From: CALNXN01 sp942490645
GTDB lineage: Bacteria; Pseudomonadota; Alphaproteobacteria; Rhodobacterales; Rhodobacteraceae
Assembly (NCBI GenBank): GCA_942490645.1
Contig: CALNXN010000002.1
Span: forward strand, 434,001-498,000
Length of the DNA stretch: 64,000 nucleotides
Direction: 5' to 3'
A program made the translations under genes and the position numbers. Under the pieces are notes generated by a model. It was not told where the DNA came from and did not search any database. It saw only the letters and a list, made by a program, of their open reading frames with translations. Below, piece by piece: positions 8,848 to 16,552 of this stretch; the stretch's first letter is position 1, and every line of letters starts with the position of its first letter.

Positions 8848-9171
8848 ATGAAGGCGACATCCATTCTTAGAGAGATCAAGTATCGGTTTTTCTCGGTGAA
8901 GAACCCGCGCCCCAATGTGGGCATGCAGGGAGACCTTGATGATGTCGACCTGTTGATCGCCGTGGAACAGGAAATTGGTGTCCAGTTCAGCGATGAGGCA
9001 GCCGAGGCGGTCCGAAATGTCGGGCAGTTTTTCGACCTGACTTCGCTTATGGCTGCCGCGACGGGACATGAACCATCTTGGCAGGACTTCGTGACATTTG
9101 TTGCGCCCTTTGGAACGATGCCTGCCGAAATAATCACACCCGAAACCGAGTTTTTCGAACACAAGAATTGA
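8848..9171 (+). CDS. Acyl-carrier-protein-like small protein inside the urease operon
   Basis: A 107-residue protein encoded between ureB and ureC, 5 bp after ureB and 9 bp before ureC, so surely co-transcribed. A TTG three bases upstream of the ATG is an alternative start. Residues 28-68 follow the acyl carrier protein pattern (LDDVDLLIAVEQEIGVQFSDEAAEAVRNVGQF), but the position of the phosphopantetheine serine in the usual DSL motif is Asp29 (GDL), so it should not carry an acyl group. No urease assembly role is known for such a protein. The fold assignment is by eye. A role as a structural adaptor for urease is speculation. Confidence 0.75.
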   Translation: MKATSILREIKYRFFSVKNPRPNVGMQGDLDDVDLLIAVEQEIGVQFSDEAAEAVRNVGQFFDLTSLMAAATGHEPSWQDFVTFVAPFGTMPAEIITPETEFFEHKN

Positions 9172-9180
9172 GGAAACCGA

Positions 9181-10890
9181 ATGCCAGCCTCCATCCCACG
9201 CTCAGACTATGCCGCGATGTTTGGCCCCACCACGGGCGACAAGGTCAGGCTTGCCGACACCGACTTGATCATCGAGGTGGAGCGAGATCACACTATCTAC
9301 GGCGAAGAGGTCAAGTTTGGTGGCGGCAAGGTGATCCGCGACGGCATGGGGCAAAGCCAAGTGACCCGCGCCGACGGCGCAGTCGATACAGTGATCACCA
9401 ACGCGCTGATCGTTGATCATACTGGCATCTACAAAGCTGACGTTGGTTTACGTGACGGGCGCATCCACAAAATTGGCAAGGCCGGCAACCCTGACACCCA
9501 GCCTGGCGTCGACATAATCGTTGGCCCCTCCACCGAAGCGATTGCCGGAGAAGGAAAAATCCTGACGGCAGGCGCTTTCGACAGCCACATCCATTTCATC
9601 TGTCCGCAGCAAATCGAAGACGCGCTGCATTCCGGCGTCACGACAATGCTCGGTGGGGGCACTGGCCCCGCGCACGGCACGCTGGCGACGACCTGCACAC
9701 CCGGCGCATGGCACATTGGCCGCATGTTACAGGCTTTGGATGCCTTCCCGATGAATTTTGGCATCTCAGGCAAAGGCAATGCCTCCCTGCCCGCCGCACT
9801 CGTAGAGATGGTGACGGGCGGGGCCTGCGCACTCAAACTGCACGAGGACTGGGGAACAACACCCGGGGCGATCGATTGCTGCTTGTCGGTGGCCGACGAC
9901 ATGGACGTGCAAGTGATGATCCACACCGACACACTGAACGAATCTGGGTTTGTCGAAAACACAGTGGCCGCCATGAAAGGCCGCACAATCCATGCCTTTC
10001 ACACCGAAGGTGCAGGCGGTGGGCACGCTCCGGATATCATCAAAATCTGCGGCGACGCTAATGTGTTACCATCCTCTACCAACCCCACGCGCCCCTTTAC
10101 GGTGAACACCTTGGAAGAGCATCTGGATATGCTGATGGTCTGTCATCACCTCGACAAATCCATTCCCGAAGATGTCGCCTTCGCCGAAAGCCGCATCCGA
10201 CGCGAGACGATTGCCGCCGAAGACATACTGCACGATATCGGTGCGTTTTCGATCATCGCCTCGGACAGCCAGGCGATGGGTCGTGTCGGTGAAGTATTGA
10301 TCCGCACATGGCAAACGGCGGACAAAATGCGCAAGCAGCGCGGTCGCTTGGCAGACGAAACTGGGGAAAACGACAACCTGCGGGTGCGTCGATATATTTC
10401 CAAATACACGATCAATCCGGCGATCGCGCATGGGATCAGCCATGAGATTGGCAGTATCGAAGAAGGAAAACGGGCTGATCTCGTGCTCTGGAACCCCGCG
10501 TTTTTTGGCGTTAAACCTGAAATGGTATTGATGGCAGGCACCATTGTCTGTGCGCAGATGGGCGACCCAAATGCATCCATCCCGACACCGCAACCCGTCT
10601 ACAGCCGTCCGATGTTCGGCGCTTATGGGCGGTCAGTGGAACGCTCCGCCGTTACCTTTGTCAGCGCCGCCGCCGAGGCGGACGGGATCCGCGGAAAGTT
10701 GGGGCTGGCCAAAGATGTGGTCGCCGTTCGCAACACACGCGGCATCGGCAAAAAGGATCTGATCCTGAACGACGCGCTCCCACAGATCGAGGTGAACCCG
10801 GAAACCTACGAAGTCCGTGCTGATGGGGAGCTTTTGACTTGCCAGCCTGCCGAAGTGCTCCCCATGGCGCAGCGCTACTTTATGTTCTGA
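9181..10890 (+). CDS. ureC: Urease alpha (catalytic) subunit
   Basis: A 569-residue UreC with every nickel-site residue. His136 and His138 are in SHIHF, the lysine to be carbamylated is Lys219 in ALKLHEDWG, His248 is in MIHTD, His274 in HAFHTEGAGG and Asp362 in IASDSQ. The catalytic flap CHHLD has Cys321 and His322, and His221 is also present. The enzyme should therefore be active once metallated, hydrolysing urea to ammonia and carbamate. It follows the acyl-carrier-like gene by 9 bp and precedes ureE by 10 bp. Confidence 0.98.
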   Translation: MPASIPRSDYAAMFGPTTGDKVRLADTDLIIEVERDHTIYGEEVKFGGGKVIRDGMGQSQVTRADGAVDTVITNALIVDHTGIYKADVGLRDGRIHKIGKAGNPDTQPGVDIIVGPSTEAIAGEGKILTAGAFDSHIHFICPQQIEDALHSGVTTMLGGGTGPAHGTLATTCTPGAWHIGRMLQALDAFPMNFGISGKGNASLPAALVEMVTGGACALKLHEDWGTTPGAIDCCLSVADDMDVQVMIHTDTLNESGFVENTVAAMKGRTIHAFHTEGAGGGHAPDIIKICGDANVLPSSTNPTRPFTVNTLEEHLDMLMVCHHLDKSIPEDVAFAESRIRRETIAAEDILHDIGAFSIIASDSQAMGRVGEVLIRTWQTADKMRKQRGRLADETGENDNLRVRRYISKYTINPAIAHGISHEIGSIEEGKRADLVLWNPAFFGVKPEMVLMAGTIVCAQMGDPNASIPTPQPVYSRPMFGAYGRSVERSAVTFVSAAAEADGIRGKLGLAKDVVAVRNTRGIGKKDLILNDALPQIEVNPETYEVRADGELLTCQPAEVLPMAQRYFMF

Positions 10891-10900
10891 AAGGACCCCA

Positions 10901-11416
10901 ATGCCGCATTTGACCGCGCAAACCATTTTGCACCATCCCAGCCAAGACCCTGAAGATTTCGTTATCCTTGACTACGACGCCCGGTTCTTGCGTCGCAAAG
11001 TGATGATCACCCAATCGGGAGCGGAATTGCTCGTCGATCTGCCCAAGACCACGTCACTGGGTCACGGAGACGCGTTTGAAGCCACCGACGGGACGCTCAT
11101 CGGCATCCAAGCGGCGGCCGAGCCACTGCTGGAAGTTACCGGACATGCCCTGCATCGCATTGCATGGCACATCGGAAACCGCCACACGCCTTGCCAGATT
11201 GAAGAAAATCGTCTTTTGATTCAACGTGATCACGTGATGACCAACATGCTCCTGACGCTCGGCGCTCATATCCATGAAGTCACAGAACCCTTTACTCCGG
11301 AGGGCGGCGCTTATGGGCACGGTCGGACGCACGGCCATGACCACGGCGCACAACATGGTCCCGATCACACCCATGAACCCACCTACAAACCCTACGATCA
11401 CGCGAACGATGTCTGA
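10901..11416 (+). CDS. ureE: Urease nickel metallochaperone UreE
   Basis: A 171-residue UreE with the two-domain layout: an N-terminal peptide-binding domain and a metal-binding C-terminal domain (the HRIAWHIGNRHTPCQI region). It ends in a histidine-rich tail (roughly residues 145-170, GHGRTHGHDHG then HGPDHTHEP) expected to bind extra nickel. It hands nickel to UreG. The last 8 bp overlap the start of ureF. Confidence 0.96.
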   Translation: MPHLTAQTILHHPSQDPEDFVILDYDARFLRRKVMITQSGAELLVDLPKTTSLGHGDAFEATDGTLIGIQAAAEPLLEVTGHALHRIAWHIGNRHTPCQIEENRLLIQRDHVMTNMLLTLGAHIHEVTEPFTPEGGAYGHGRTHGHDHGAQHGPDHTHEPTYKPYDHANDV

Positions 11417-12047
11417 TCACCTGCTGACGTTGATGCAATGGCTATCGCCCGGTTTTCCCGTTGGCGCTTTTGCCTATTCGCACGGGTTGGAGACAGCCAT
11501 CGAACAAGGACAAATTGCAACTATTGATGATTTGAACCTTTGGCTGCGCGATCTGATTGTGCACGGCGGCGGGCAAGCCGACATCGTGCTTTTGTCGGCG
11601 AGCTACCATGCAGAGGCAGAGGCTCTTGCTGACATTGACACGACGGCACAAGCTTTCGCCGCATCACAAGAACGCCTGCTTGAAACGACACAACAAGGGG
11701 CGGCGTTCGGACGCACGGTGGATGCGATATCGGGTACAAAATTGGGCAAGCTCACTTATCCGGTTGCAGTAGGCTATGCCGCCAAAACTCTGGGTATCCC
11801 ACTAGATGACACGGCACGTGTCTACTTGCATGCCTTTGCTGCCAATCTTATTTCCGCCGCTGTGCGTTTGGTGCCTTTGGGTCAAACTGAAGGACAACGC
11901 CTGCTTTCGCAGCTCGCCGACACAATCGAAGACACCGCGCGCCGTGCGGTTGAAGACGACATCACCACACTCTCTTCTCACTGCTTTGCCGCTGACATTG
12001 CTGCAATGCAACACGAAACCCAATACTCGAAAGTATTTCGCACATGA
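11409..12047 (+). CDS. ureF: Urease accessory protein UreF
   Basis: A 212-residue UreF starting at ATG 11409, inside the end of ureE; a longer in-frame extension overlapping ureE is not supported. The family motif LMQWLSPGFPVGAFAYSHGLE is near the N-terminus, with ISAAVRLVPLGQTEGQ later. UreF bridges UreD and UreG and gates GTP-driven nickel delivery. Its stop overlaps the ureG start (ATGA). Confidence 0.96.
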   Translation: MSDHLLTLMQWLSPGFPVGAFAYSHGLETAIEQGQIATIDDLNLWLRDLIVHGGGQADIVLLSASYHAEAEALADIDTTAQAFAASQERLLETTQQGAAFGRTVDAISGTKLGKLTYPVAVGYAAKTLGIPLDDTARVYLHAFAANLISAAVRLVPLGQTEGQRLLSQLADTIEDTARRAVEDDITTLSSHCFAADIAAMQHETQYSKVFRT

Positions 12048-12679
12048 CACAGATGAATGGCCCCTTGCGCATCGGCATCGGCGGACCGGTTGGCGCTGGA
12101 AAAACCACGTTGACTGCTGCTCTTGCGGTGGCGCTCAAGGATCAACATTCCATTGGAGTGATCACAAACGACATCTACACCCAAGAGGATGCGGACGCGC
12201 TCATGCGCCTTCAAATCCTGCCGCGTGACCGCATTATAGGCGTGGAAACAGGCGGTTGCCCGCATACCGCCATTCGGGAAGACGCCTCAATCAACCTCGC
12301 TGCGGTCGCCCAAATGCAAGAGCGCCACCCCGAGATTGAGGCTATACTCATCGAAAGCGGTGGCGATAATTTGTCGGCCACCTTCTCGCCTGAACTGGCT
12401 GATGTGACGCTCTACGTCATCGACGTCGCCGCGGGTGAGGAGATTCCGCGCAAAGGTGGCCCCGCCATCACGCGGTCCGACATATTGGTGATAAACAAAA
12501 CCGACCTCGCACCATACGTAGGCGCATCTTTGGAAATCATGGAGCGTGATGCGATCAAGATGCGCGCAGGGCGGCCCTTTGTATTCGCTGCACTGCGTCA
12601 TGGCAAAGGCGTCGACGAAATTGTCGCCCGTTTAAAGCAAATATCAGGATTGGGCTTGGAACAAACGGCCGGGGCCTGA
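12044..12679 (+). CDS. ureG: Urease accessory GTPase UreG
   Basis: A 211-residue SIMIBI-class GTPase. The P-loop GGPVGAGKTT is at 13-22, the metal-binding CPH at 72-74 (GGCPHTAIRED), then ESGGDNLSATFSPEL and the guanine-specificity NKTD at 151-154. It hydrolyses GTP to drive nickel insertion into urease. It is the last gene of the operon. Its 3' end overlaps by 36 bp the 3' end of the convergent Asp/Glu-racemase-like gene. Confidence 0.97.
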   Translation: MTQMNGPLRIGIGGPVGAGKTTLTAALAVALKDQHSIGVITNDIYTQEDADALMRLQILPRDRIIGVETGGCPHTAIREDASINLAAVAQMQERHPEIEAILIESGGDNLSATFSPELADVTLYVIDVAAGEEIPRKGGPAITRSDILVINKTDLAPYVGASLEIMERDAIKMRAGRPFVFAALRHGKGVDEIVARLKQISGLGLEQTAGA

Positions 12680-13381
12680 CATCGCGACGCCAGCCAACTG
12701 CCCCATATGCCAAGCCAAAACCTGATTGCTAGATAGGACCGGCATGCGCAATGACGCTTCAAGCGGTTCAATGCTCGTCATGGTCCGAAGGTTCGTGCAG
12801 GATAAAAAGATTCCCTGCACATCAGTACCCCGCACCAAATCACATGCCGCCGATTGGATGGATGCCGCGTCAATGCGCACGACTTTGGCCTCTTCGTCTT
12901 CATCAAATCCACCAAAGACCGGCGTCGCTATACCCTGATTTGCCAAGGAACCGCGCAATGTTGCGGACACGCTGGCAACATAGGGTGACAAAAAGGCAAT
13001 TTCCTTCAGGTCTAATGCCTTGCAGGCTGCAACCAAGGCGCTTAACGGTTCGGTAACTCGCGGTGCGCTCATGCCATTTCTTATCAAGCGTGCGATGTTT
13101 TCTGGTCCAATCTGCGCCGTTCCAGATGTACATCCATACCCTACGCATCCGTATTTTGGCGCCTCTGGCAATAGCTGCGCAGCTCCTGTCAGATGTTCTG
13201 ACATGTGTTGCAAGGTTTCGCTGGTAACATGAGCGCCGCTGGCAACGCGACTGACATAAATTGGGACACCTGCTCCCGTCATCTCGCGAAAATCAGCCTC
13301 GATGGTCTCATCAGTTTGAAGCACGATCAAACCCAACGATGGGCGGGTCAGACAGTCCGAAGTATACGTGTAGCGCGTCAT
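12644..13381 (-). CDS. Asp/Glu-racemase-fold protein (EutA / maleate-isomerase type)
   Basis: A 245-residue member of the maleate cis-trans isomerase / arylmalonate decarboxylase / EutA group of the Asp/Glu racemase superfamily. Both active-site cysteines are present: Cys84 in GYGCTSGTAQIG and Cys195 in FLSCTNLRT. The N-terminus GLIVLQTDETIEADF is typical of the EutA side. The start at 13381 overlaps the M24 hydrolase stop (ATGA); a longer upstream frame overlapping that gene is not used. EutA-type proteins belong to ectoine breakdown, where their exact reaction is unclear. It is the last gene of the minus-strand operon that begins with the molybdenum hydroxylase. It could isomerise or racemise an intermediate; the substrate is unknown. 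Confidence 0.85.
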   Translation of the reverse strand: MTRYTYTSDCLTRPSLGLIVLQTDETIEADFREMTGAGVPIYVSRVASGAHVTSETLQHMSEHLTGAAQLLPEAPKYGCVGYGCTSGTAQIGPENIARLIRNGMSAPRVTEPLSALVAACKALDLKEIAFLSPYVASVSATLRGSLANQGIATPVFGGFDEDEEAKVVRIDAASIQSAACDLVRGTDVQGIFLSCTNLRTMTSIEPLEASLRMPVLSSNQVLAWHMGQLAGVAMSGPGRLFQAQS

Positions 13382-14517
13382 ATCTGCACCACCTCCCTTC
13401 CCGCACGCGGGCTTAGAAACGCGGCACCTGTCTGTGTAACAACGATATTTTCTTCGTGTACGAGGACCCCGCCAGACACTTCGATACCCGGTTCCAAAGT
13501 GAGCACCATACCCGGCTCCAGCACAGTTTTGTCGGATGGAATCAGGGAGGGCCATTCCGTCAACTGCATGCCCAACCCATGCCCAAGCCGTCCCGCGTCA
13601 GAACCGCCGGCCCCACCCGTCACAATACGATCCATCGCGTGAAACAGATCTGCGGCGGTCGCACCAGGCCGTGTGGCTTCCACGCCGGCATCGACTGCAT
13701 CAATCAAACGTGCGTGCGCGTTTGCAACCGCACCACTGGGCTGACCAACGCTGAAGTTTCTATCAAAATCGCAAAAGTACCCATCTTTCACCATTCCGGT
13801 ATCCAGCATCAAAACATCACCTTGGTTTAGCGGTTCCGGCGTCGCGGGCGAGATTACGTCGCTATACCCTCCCGCTTCACAGGCACCGGCCAGGTAAGGC
13901 ACCCAATCAGCACCTTCTTCCAGCCCTAACATTTGGAACCGGCGAAACACCTGATCTAATGGAACGCCTTCGCCGGCAATCTCCGACACACGGTCAAATG
14001 CGCGCCCGGCAACTGCGCAAATGCCTGCGATCTTTTCAATCTCTGCGTCCGACTTAACCATACGCAAGCGTCTTGTTAAACCACTGTCGCTCACCAACTG
14101 CCCGTTGATGTTTTCACGCAAGGTTGCGAAATCGTCCATTGGCATTCGGACGTGCGTTTCATGACCACTCGGCACGCCCACCCGACCTGCACCTGCGATT
14201 TCATTCAGGGTTTCGGCCAGTAAACCAACGCCATCATCACTTAAATCCGGTGCACGCCATGTGCGAATATCGGTTATCCATGTTCGCCGCATTAATGCGG
14301 CACCAATCGACGGTATGACTGCGACAGGCTTCCCGCTTTTGGGCACGACCAAGAACCATGGTCGTGTTGGGCTTTCCCAAAAACGCGTCAAGAAACCTGT
14401 AAAGTACCGAACTTCAGGCTCCGTTGTCAGCAAAAGCGCGTCCAGATCTGTTGCGTCCATGATGGCCTGCGCCCGCGTCAGGCGACAGGCGTATTCAGAT
14501 GTTGGGAAGACGTTCAT
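13378..14517 (-). CDS. M24-family metallohydrolase (Xaa-Pro peptidase / ectoine-hydrolase type)
   Basis: A 379-residue creatinase-like N-domain plus pita-bread catalytic domain. The five metal ligands are all present: Asp239 and Asp250 (LDTGMVKDGYFCDFD), His313 (GHGLGMQ), Glu342 (LEPG) and Glu356 (HEENIVV). M24 enzymes cleave Xaa-Pro bonds, creatine or, as EutD/DoeA, the ectoine ring. It sits in overlap with a PLP ammonia-lyase and a EutA-like protein, the same three enzyme types found in ectoine-degradation loci, so a ring- or amide-opening hydrolase of a small molecule is more likely than a peptidase. That is inference from context. Confidence 0.85.
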   Translation of the reverse strand: MNVFPTSEYACRLTRAQAIMDATDLDALLLTTEPEVRYFTGFLTRFWESPTRPWFLVVPKSGKPVAVIPSIGAALMRRTWITDIRTWRAPDLSDDGVGLLAETLNEIAGAGRVGVPSGHETHVRMPMDDFATLRENINGQLVSDSGLTRRLRMVKSDAEIEKIAGICAVAGRAFDRVSEIAGEGVPLDQVFRRFQMLGLEEGADWVPYLAGACEAGGYSDVISPATPEPLNQGDVLMLDTGMVKDGYFCDFDRNFSVGQPSGAVANAHARLIDAVDAGVEATRPGATAADLFHAMDRIVTGGAGGSDAGRLGHGLGMQLTEWPSLIPSDKTVLEPGMVLTLEPGIEVSGGVLVHEENIVVTQTGAAFLSPRAGREVVQI

Positions 14518-15548
14518 TCATCTACGCCTTCGCTCAGGATGCACAATATCCGGGAGCTCGCGTTCAAACCCAACGCGTCGTCGGCGCATAGTGCAGCCGC
14601 CACGCCAGCCGCACCGGACGACGTCGATCGCATGTCAACCGCCGCGACAGCCTGTGCGCCCAGCTCACCGTCTTCCTCCGAAATCAGCGTAAAAAAATCT
14701 GCGTCTCGTGCAAGCCCTTTGAGAGCAATCAACGAAGGCTCTTTGCAATCCAAACGCCCCATCGACGAAACAGGGCCGGCTGCCACGACAGCGGCACCGG
14801 TCTTTATTGATGCATGGATCGCCGGGGCAGCTTCCGGTTCCACCACAACAATCAGCGGCGCGTCTCCCCATGCCTTGCGTGCCATTACGGCACAAGCTGC
14901 AGCTAACCCTCCAACACCTGCCTGTAAAAAAACATGCGTTGGCGTATGTTTTATCTGATCTATCGCTTCGGCCATCAAGATCAAATAACCCTCCATGACG
15001 CCTAGTGGAGGTTCTGTATATCCGGGCCAAGAACTGTCTGACAAAAGTTGCCAACCATTCAACTGAGCAGCACCTGCTGCTGCTGCCATACTGTCTTCGT
15101 AAATATCTCCCTCACGGACCACTTTGGCGCCTGTTTCGCGCAGTCGATTGGCAAAAGATTCTGGTACCGTTTGTGCAATGTAGATAACTGAAGATGCGCC
15201 AAAAGCCGCAGCACCCGCCGCCACGGACATGCCGTGGTTGCCAGCGCTCGCCGTGACATAGGTTTGGTTCAATGCACGGCCTTTTGCGTGATCCTGCGCA
15301 ATGACATGTGCCGCGCCCAGAGCCTTGAAGCTGCCCAATCCCATGCGGCCACGTTCATCTTTCACCCAAAATTCGGCAACTCCGATGCGATCTGCAAGCG
15401 CGGGCATGGACACTAGTGGCGTTACCCCCGCCACCGGACAACGTGACACCAGCGCAAGGGCCGCCGACGGGTCGTCGCGCGGAAACGGAATATCGGCAAG
15501 GCCTGGAAAGCCATGTGAATGGCGGTATGGGTTGGCAATCGTTGTCAT
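14514..15548 (-). CDS. PLP-dependent ammonia-lyase (diaminopropionate ammonia-lyase / threonine dehydratase-like)
   Basis: A 344-residue fold-type II PLP enzyme. Lys75 in GLGSFKALG binds the cofactor, SAGNHG (101-106) holds the phosphate-side loop, and the glycine-rich AGVGGLAAACAVMA comes later. The segment KDERGRMGLGSFKALG looks more like diaminopropionate ammonia-lyase than threonine dehydratase or EutB. It should eliminate ammonia from a beta-substituted or diamino acid. It ends in ATGA overlap with the M24 hydrolase gene. A 54-bp gap separates it from the membrane-protein gene upstream, so it probably shares the operon with the molybdenum hydroxylase. Confidence 0.85.
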   Translation of the reverse strand: MTTIANPYRHSHGFPGLADIPFPRDDPSAALALVSRCPVAGVTPLVSMPALADRIGVAEFWVKDERGRMGLGSFKALGAAHVIAQDHAKGRALNQTYVTASAGNHGMSVAAGAAAFGASSVIYIAQTVPESFANRLRETGAKVVREGDIYEDSMAAAAGAAQLNGWQLLSDSSWPGYTEPPLGVMEGYLILMAEAIDQIKHTPTHVFLQAGVGGLAAACAVMARKAWGDAPLIVVVEPEAAPAIHASIKTGAAVVAAGPVSSMGRLDCKEPSLIALKGLARDADFFTLISEEDGELGAQAVAAVDMRSTSSGAAGVAAALCADDALGLNASSRILCILSEGVDE

Positions 15549-15602
15549 GCTTCTACCCGACCTGTGTGGCGCGTAGAGGTCAAGCTGGAATTTCTGGTTT
15601 GA

Positions 15603-15938
15603 TCAGGCGCTGTTCAAAGTTTTCGAAATTGAGATCGACAAAGCTGAAATCGTCACGACATCTAGCCAGACATAGCTCCACATCAGCGCGCTTGGGACCA
15701 GTGACGTCGGCATCACCTGAACGGCCGCAATCAGACCCAAAGCCGAGGTTATTGCAGCCAGCCATCGAAACCCGCGCCGTCCAGAGACCGTCAAAACGCC
15801 AAGGCCCACATAAAGCATACCGATTGGCACCAGTTGCAATGTCAGGCTGTTCACCCCCGCCACGGCGACGCTAATCATATGCGCCGCGCCCGCCACGGTC
15901 AAAACCAAACCACCCAGTTTCGCCCATACATCCATCAT
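15603..15938 (-). CDS. Small multi-pass membrane protein
   Basis: A 111-residue, strongly hydrophobic protein with about four predicted transmembrane helices (around residues 5-27, 33-52, 57-78 and 84-106). I do not recognise a family. It overlaps the cytochrome gene upstream by 4 bp, so it is co-translated with it and may anchor or serve the electron-transfer chain of the molybdenum hydroxylase. Confidence 0.7.
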   Translation of the reverse strand: MMDVWAKLGGLVLTVAGAAHMISVAVAGVNSLTLQLVPIGMLYVGLGVLTVSGRRGFRWLAAITSALGLIAAVQVMPTSLVPSALMWSYVWLDVVTISALSISISKTLNSA

Positions 15939-16552
15939 TCAACACGCTCATCAAAATGGCACGGTTGCCCGGCAGCGCCCCAAAGCAGCACGTCTTCAAC
16001 ATGCTCTTCCAGTGAATAGGGTGCGGGCTCACGGCCGTTGCCTGGGTTCCACGCCCAGTGAAGGATCACATCATGGCCAAGATGTTCAGCAATTTCCACT
16101 GCAGATCGATCATCATTGCGGTCGGGATCACGTAGTTGAGCGCAAACCTCATCAGTGGTGCGTCCAAACCAGTCCGCTTCTACCGGGGCCAGTCGCCAGG
16201 CTGCAGAAACCTGCGGCGCGGCGTGAGGGGTGGGATTCCCGCCGATACGGTTTGTCACGTGGCACGTACGGCAAGGTATTGTTTCTGCGCCTATCCGACT
16301 TTCGCCTGCGCGAATGTTCATCCCATGCGGGCGTGATTTGCCGTAGCTTGCACCGGACCACATCGGTTGATCACTCTGCCCAACATGACAGTTTGAGCAT
16401 CGTGGGTGTGATGCGACTTCAAAAATGCGGTCCCATGCGGCCAAACCCTGTTCCTGAGAGACAGAACCTGCGGCATAGGGCGTGATCGTGACGTCATCCG
16501 CCGCCCAAACAGAGCCCGCGAGAAAACTGATGCATAGGGACAGGCGGATCAC
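15935..16552 (-). CDS. Periplasmic c-type cytochrome (two haem-binding motifs)
   Basis: A 205-residue secreted protein. It has a signal peptide at residues 1-17 (cleavage after SVWA) and two CxxCH motifs, CSNCH at 52-56 and CRTCH at 94-98, so it should carry two covalently bound haems. It overlaps the large molybdenum-hydroxylase subunit gene by 4 bp and is most likely the electron acceptor of that enzyme. Cytochrome partners are known for periplasmic, Tat-exported members of the xanthine-oxidase family. No heme-ligand methionine was assigned. Confidence 0.85.
   Translation of the reverse strand: MIRLSLCISFLAGSVWAADDVTITPYAAGSVSQEQGLAAWDRIFEVASHPRCSNCHVGQSDQPMWSGASYGKSRPHGMNIRAGESRIGAETIPCRTCHVTNRIGGNPTPHAAPQVSAAWRLAPVEADWFGRTTDEVCAQLRDPDRNDDRSAVEIAEHLGHDVILHWAWNPGNGREPAPYSLEEHVEDVLLWGAAGQPCHFDERVE

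Noticed and set aside
14514..15548. Calling the PLP enzyme EutB (hydroxyectoine dehydratase)
   Set aside because: The sequence around the PLP lysine (GRMGLGSFKALG) looks more like diaminopropionate ammonia-lyase; only the gene context suggests ectoine, so no symbol was given.
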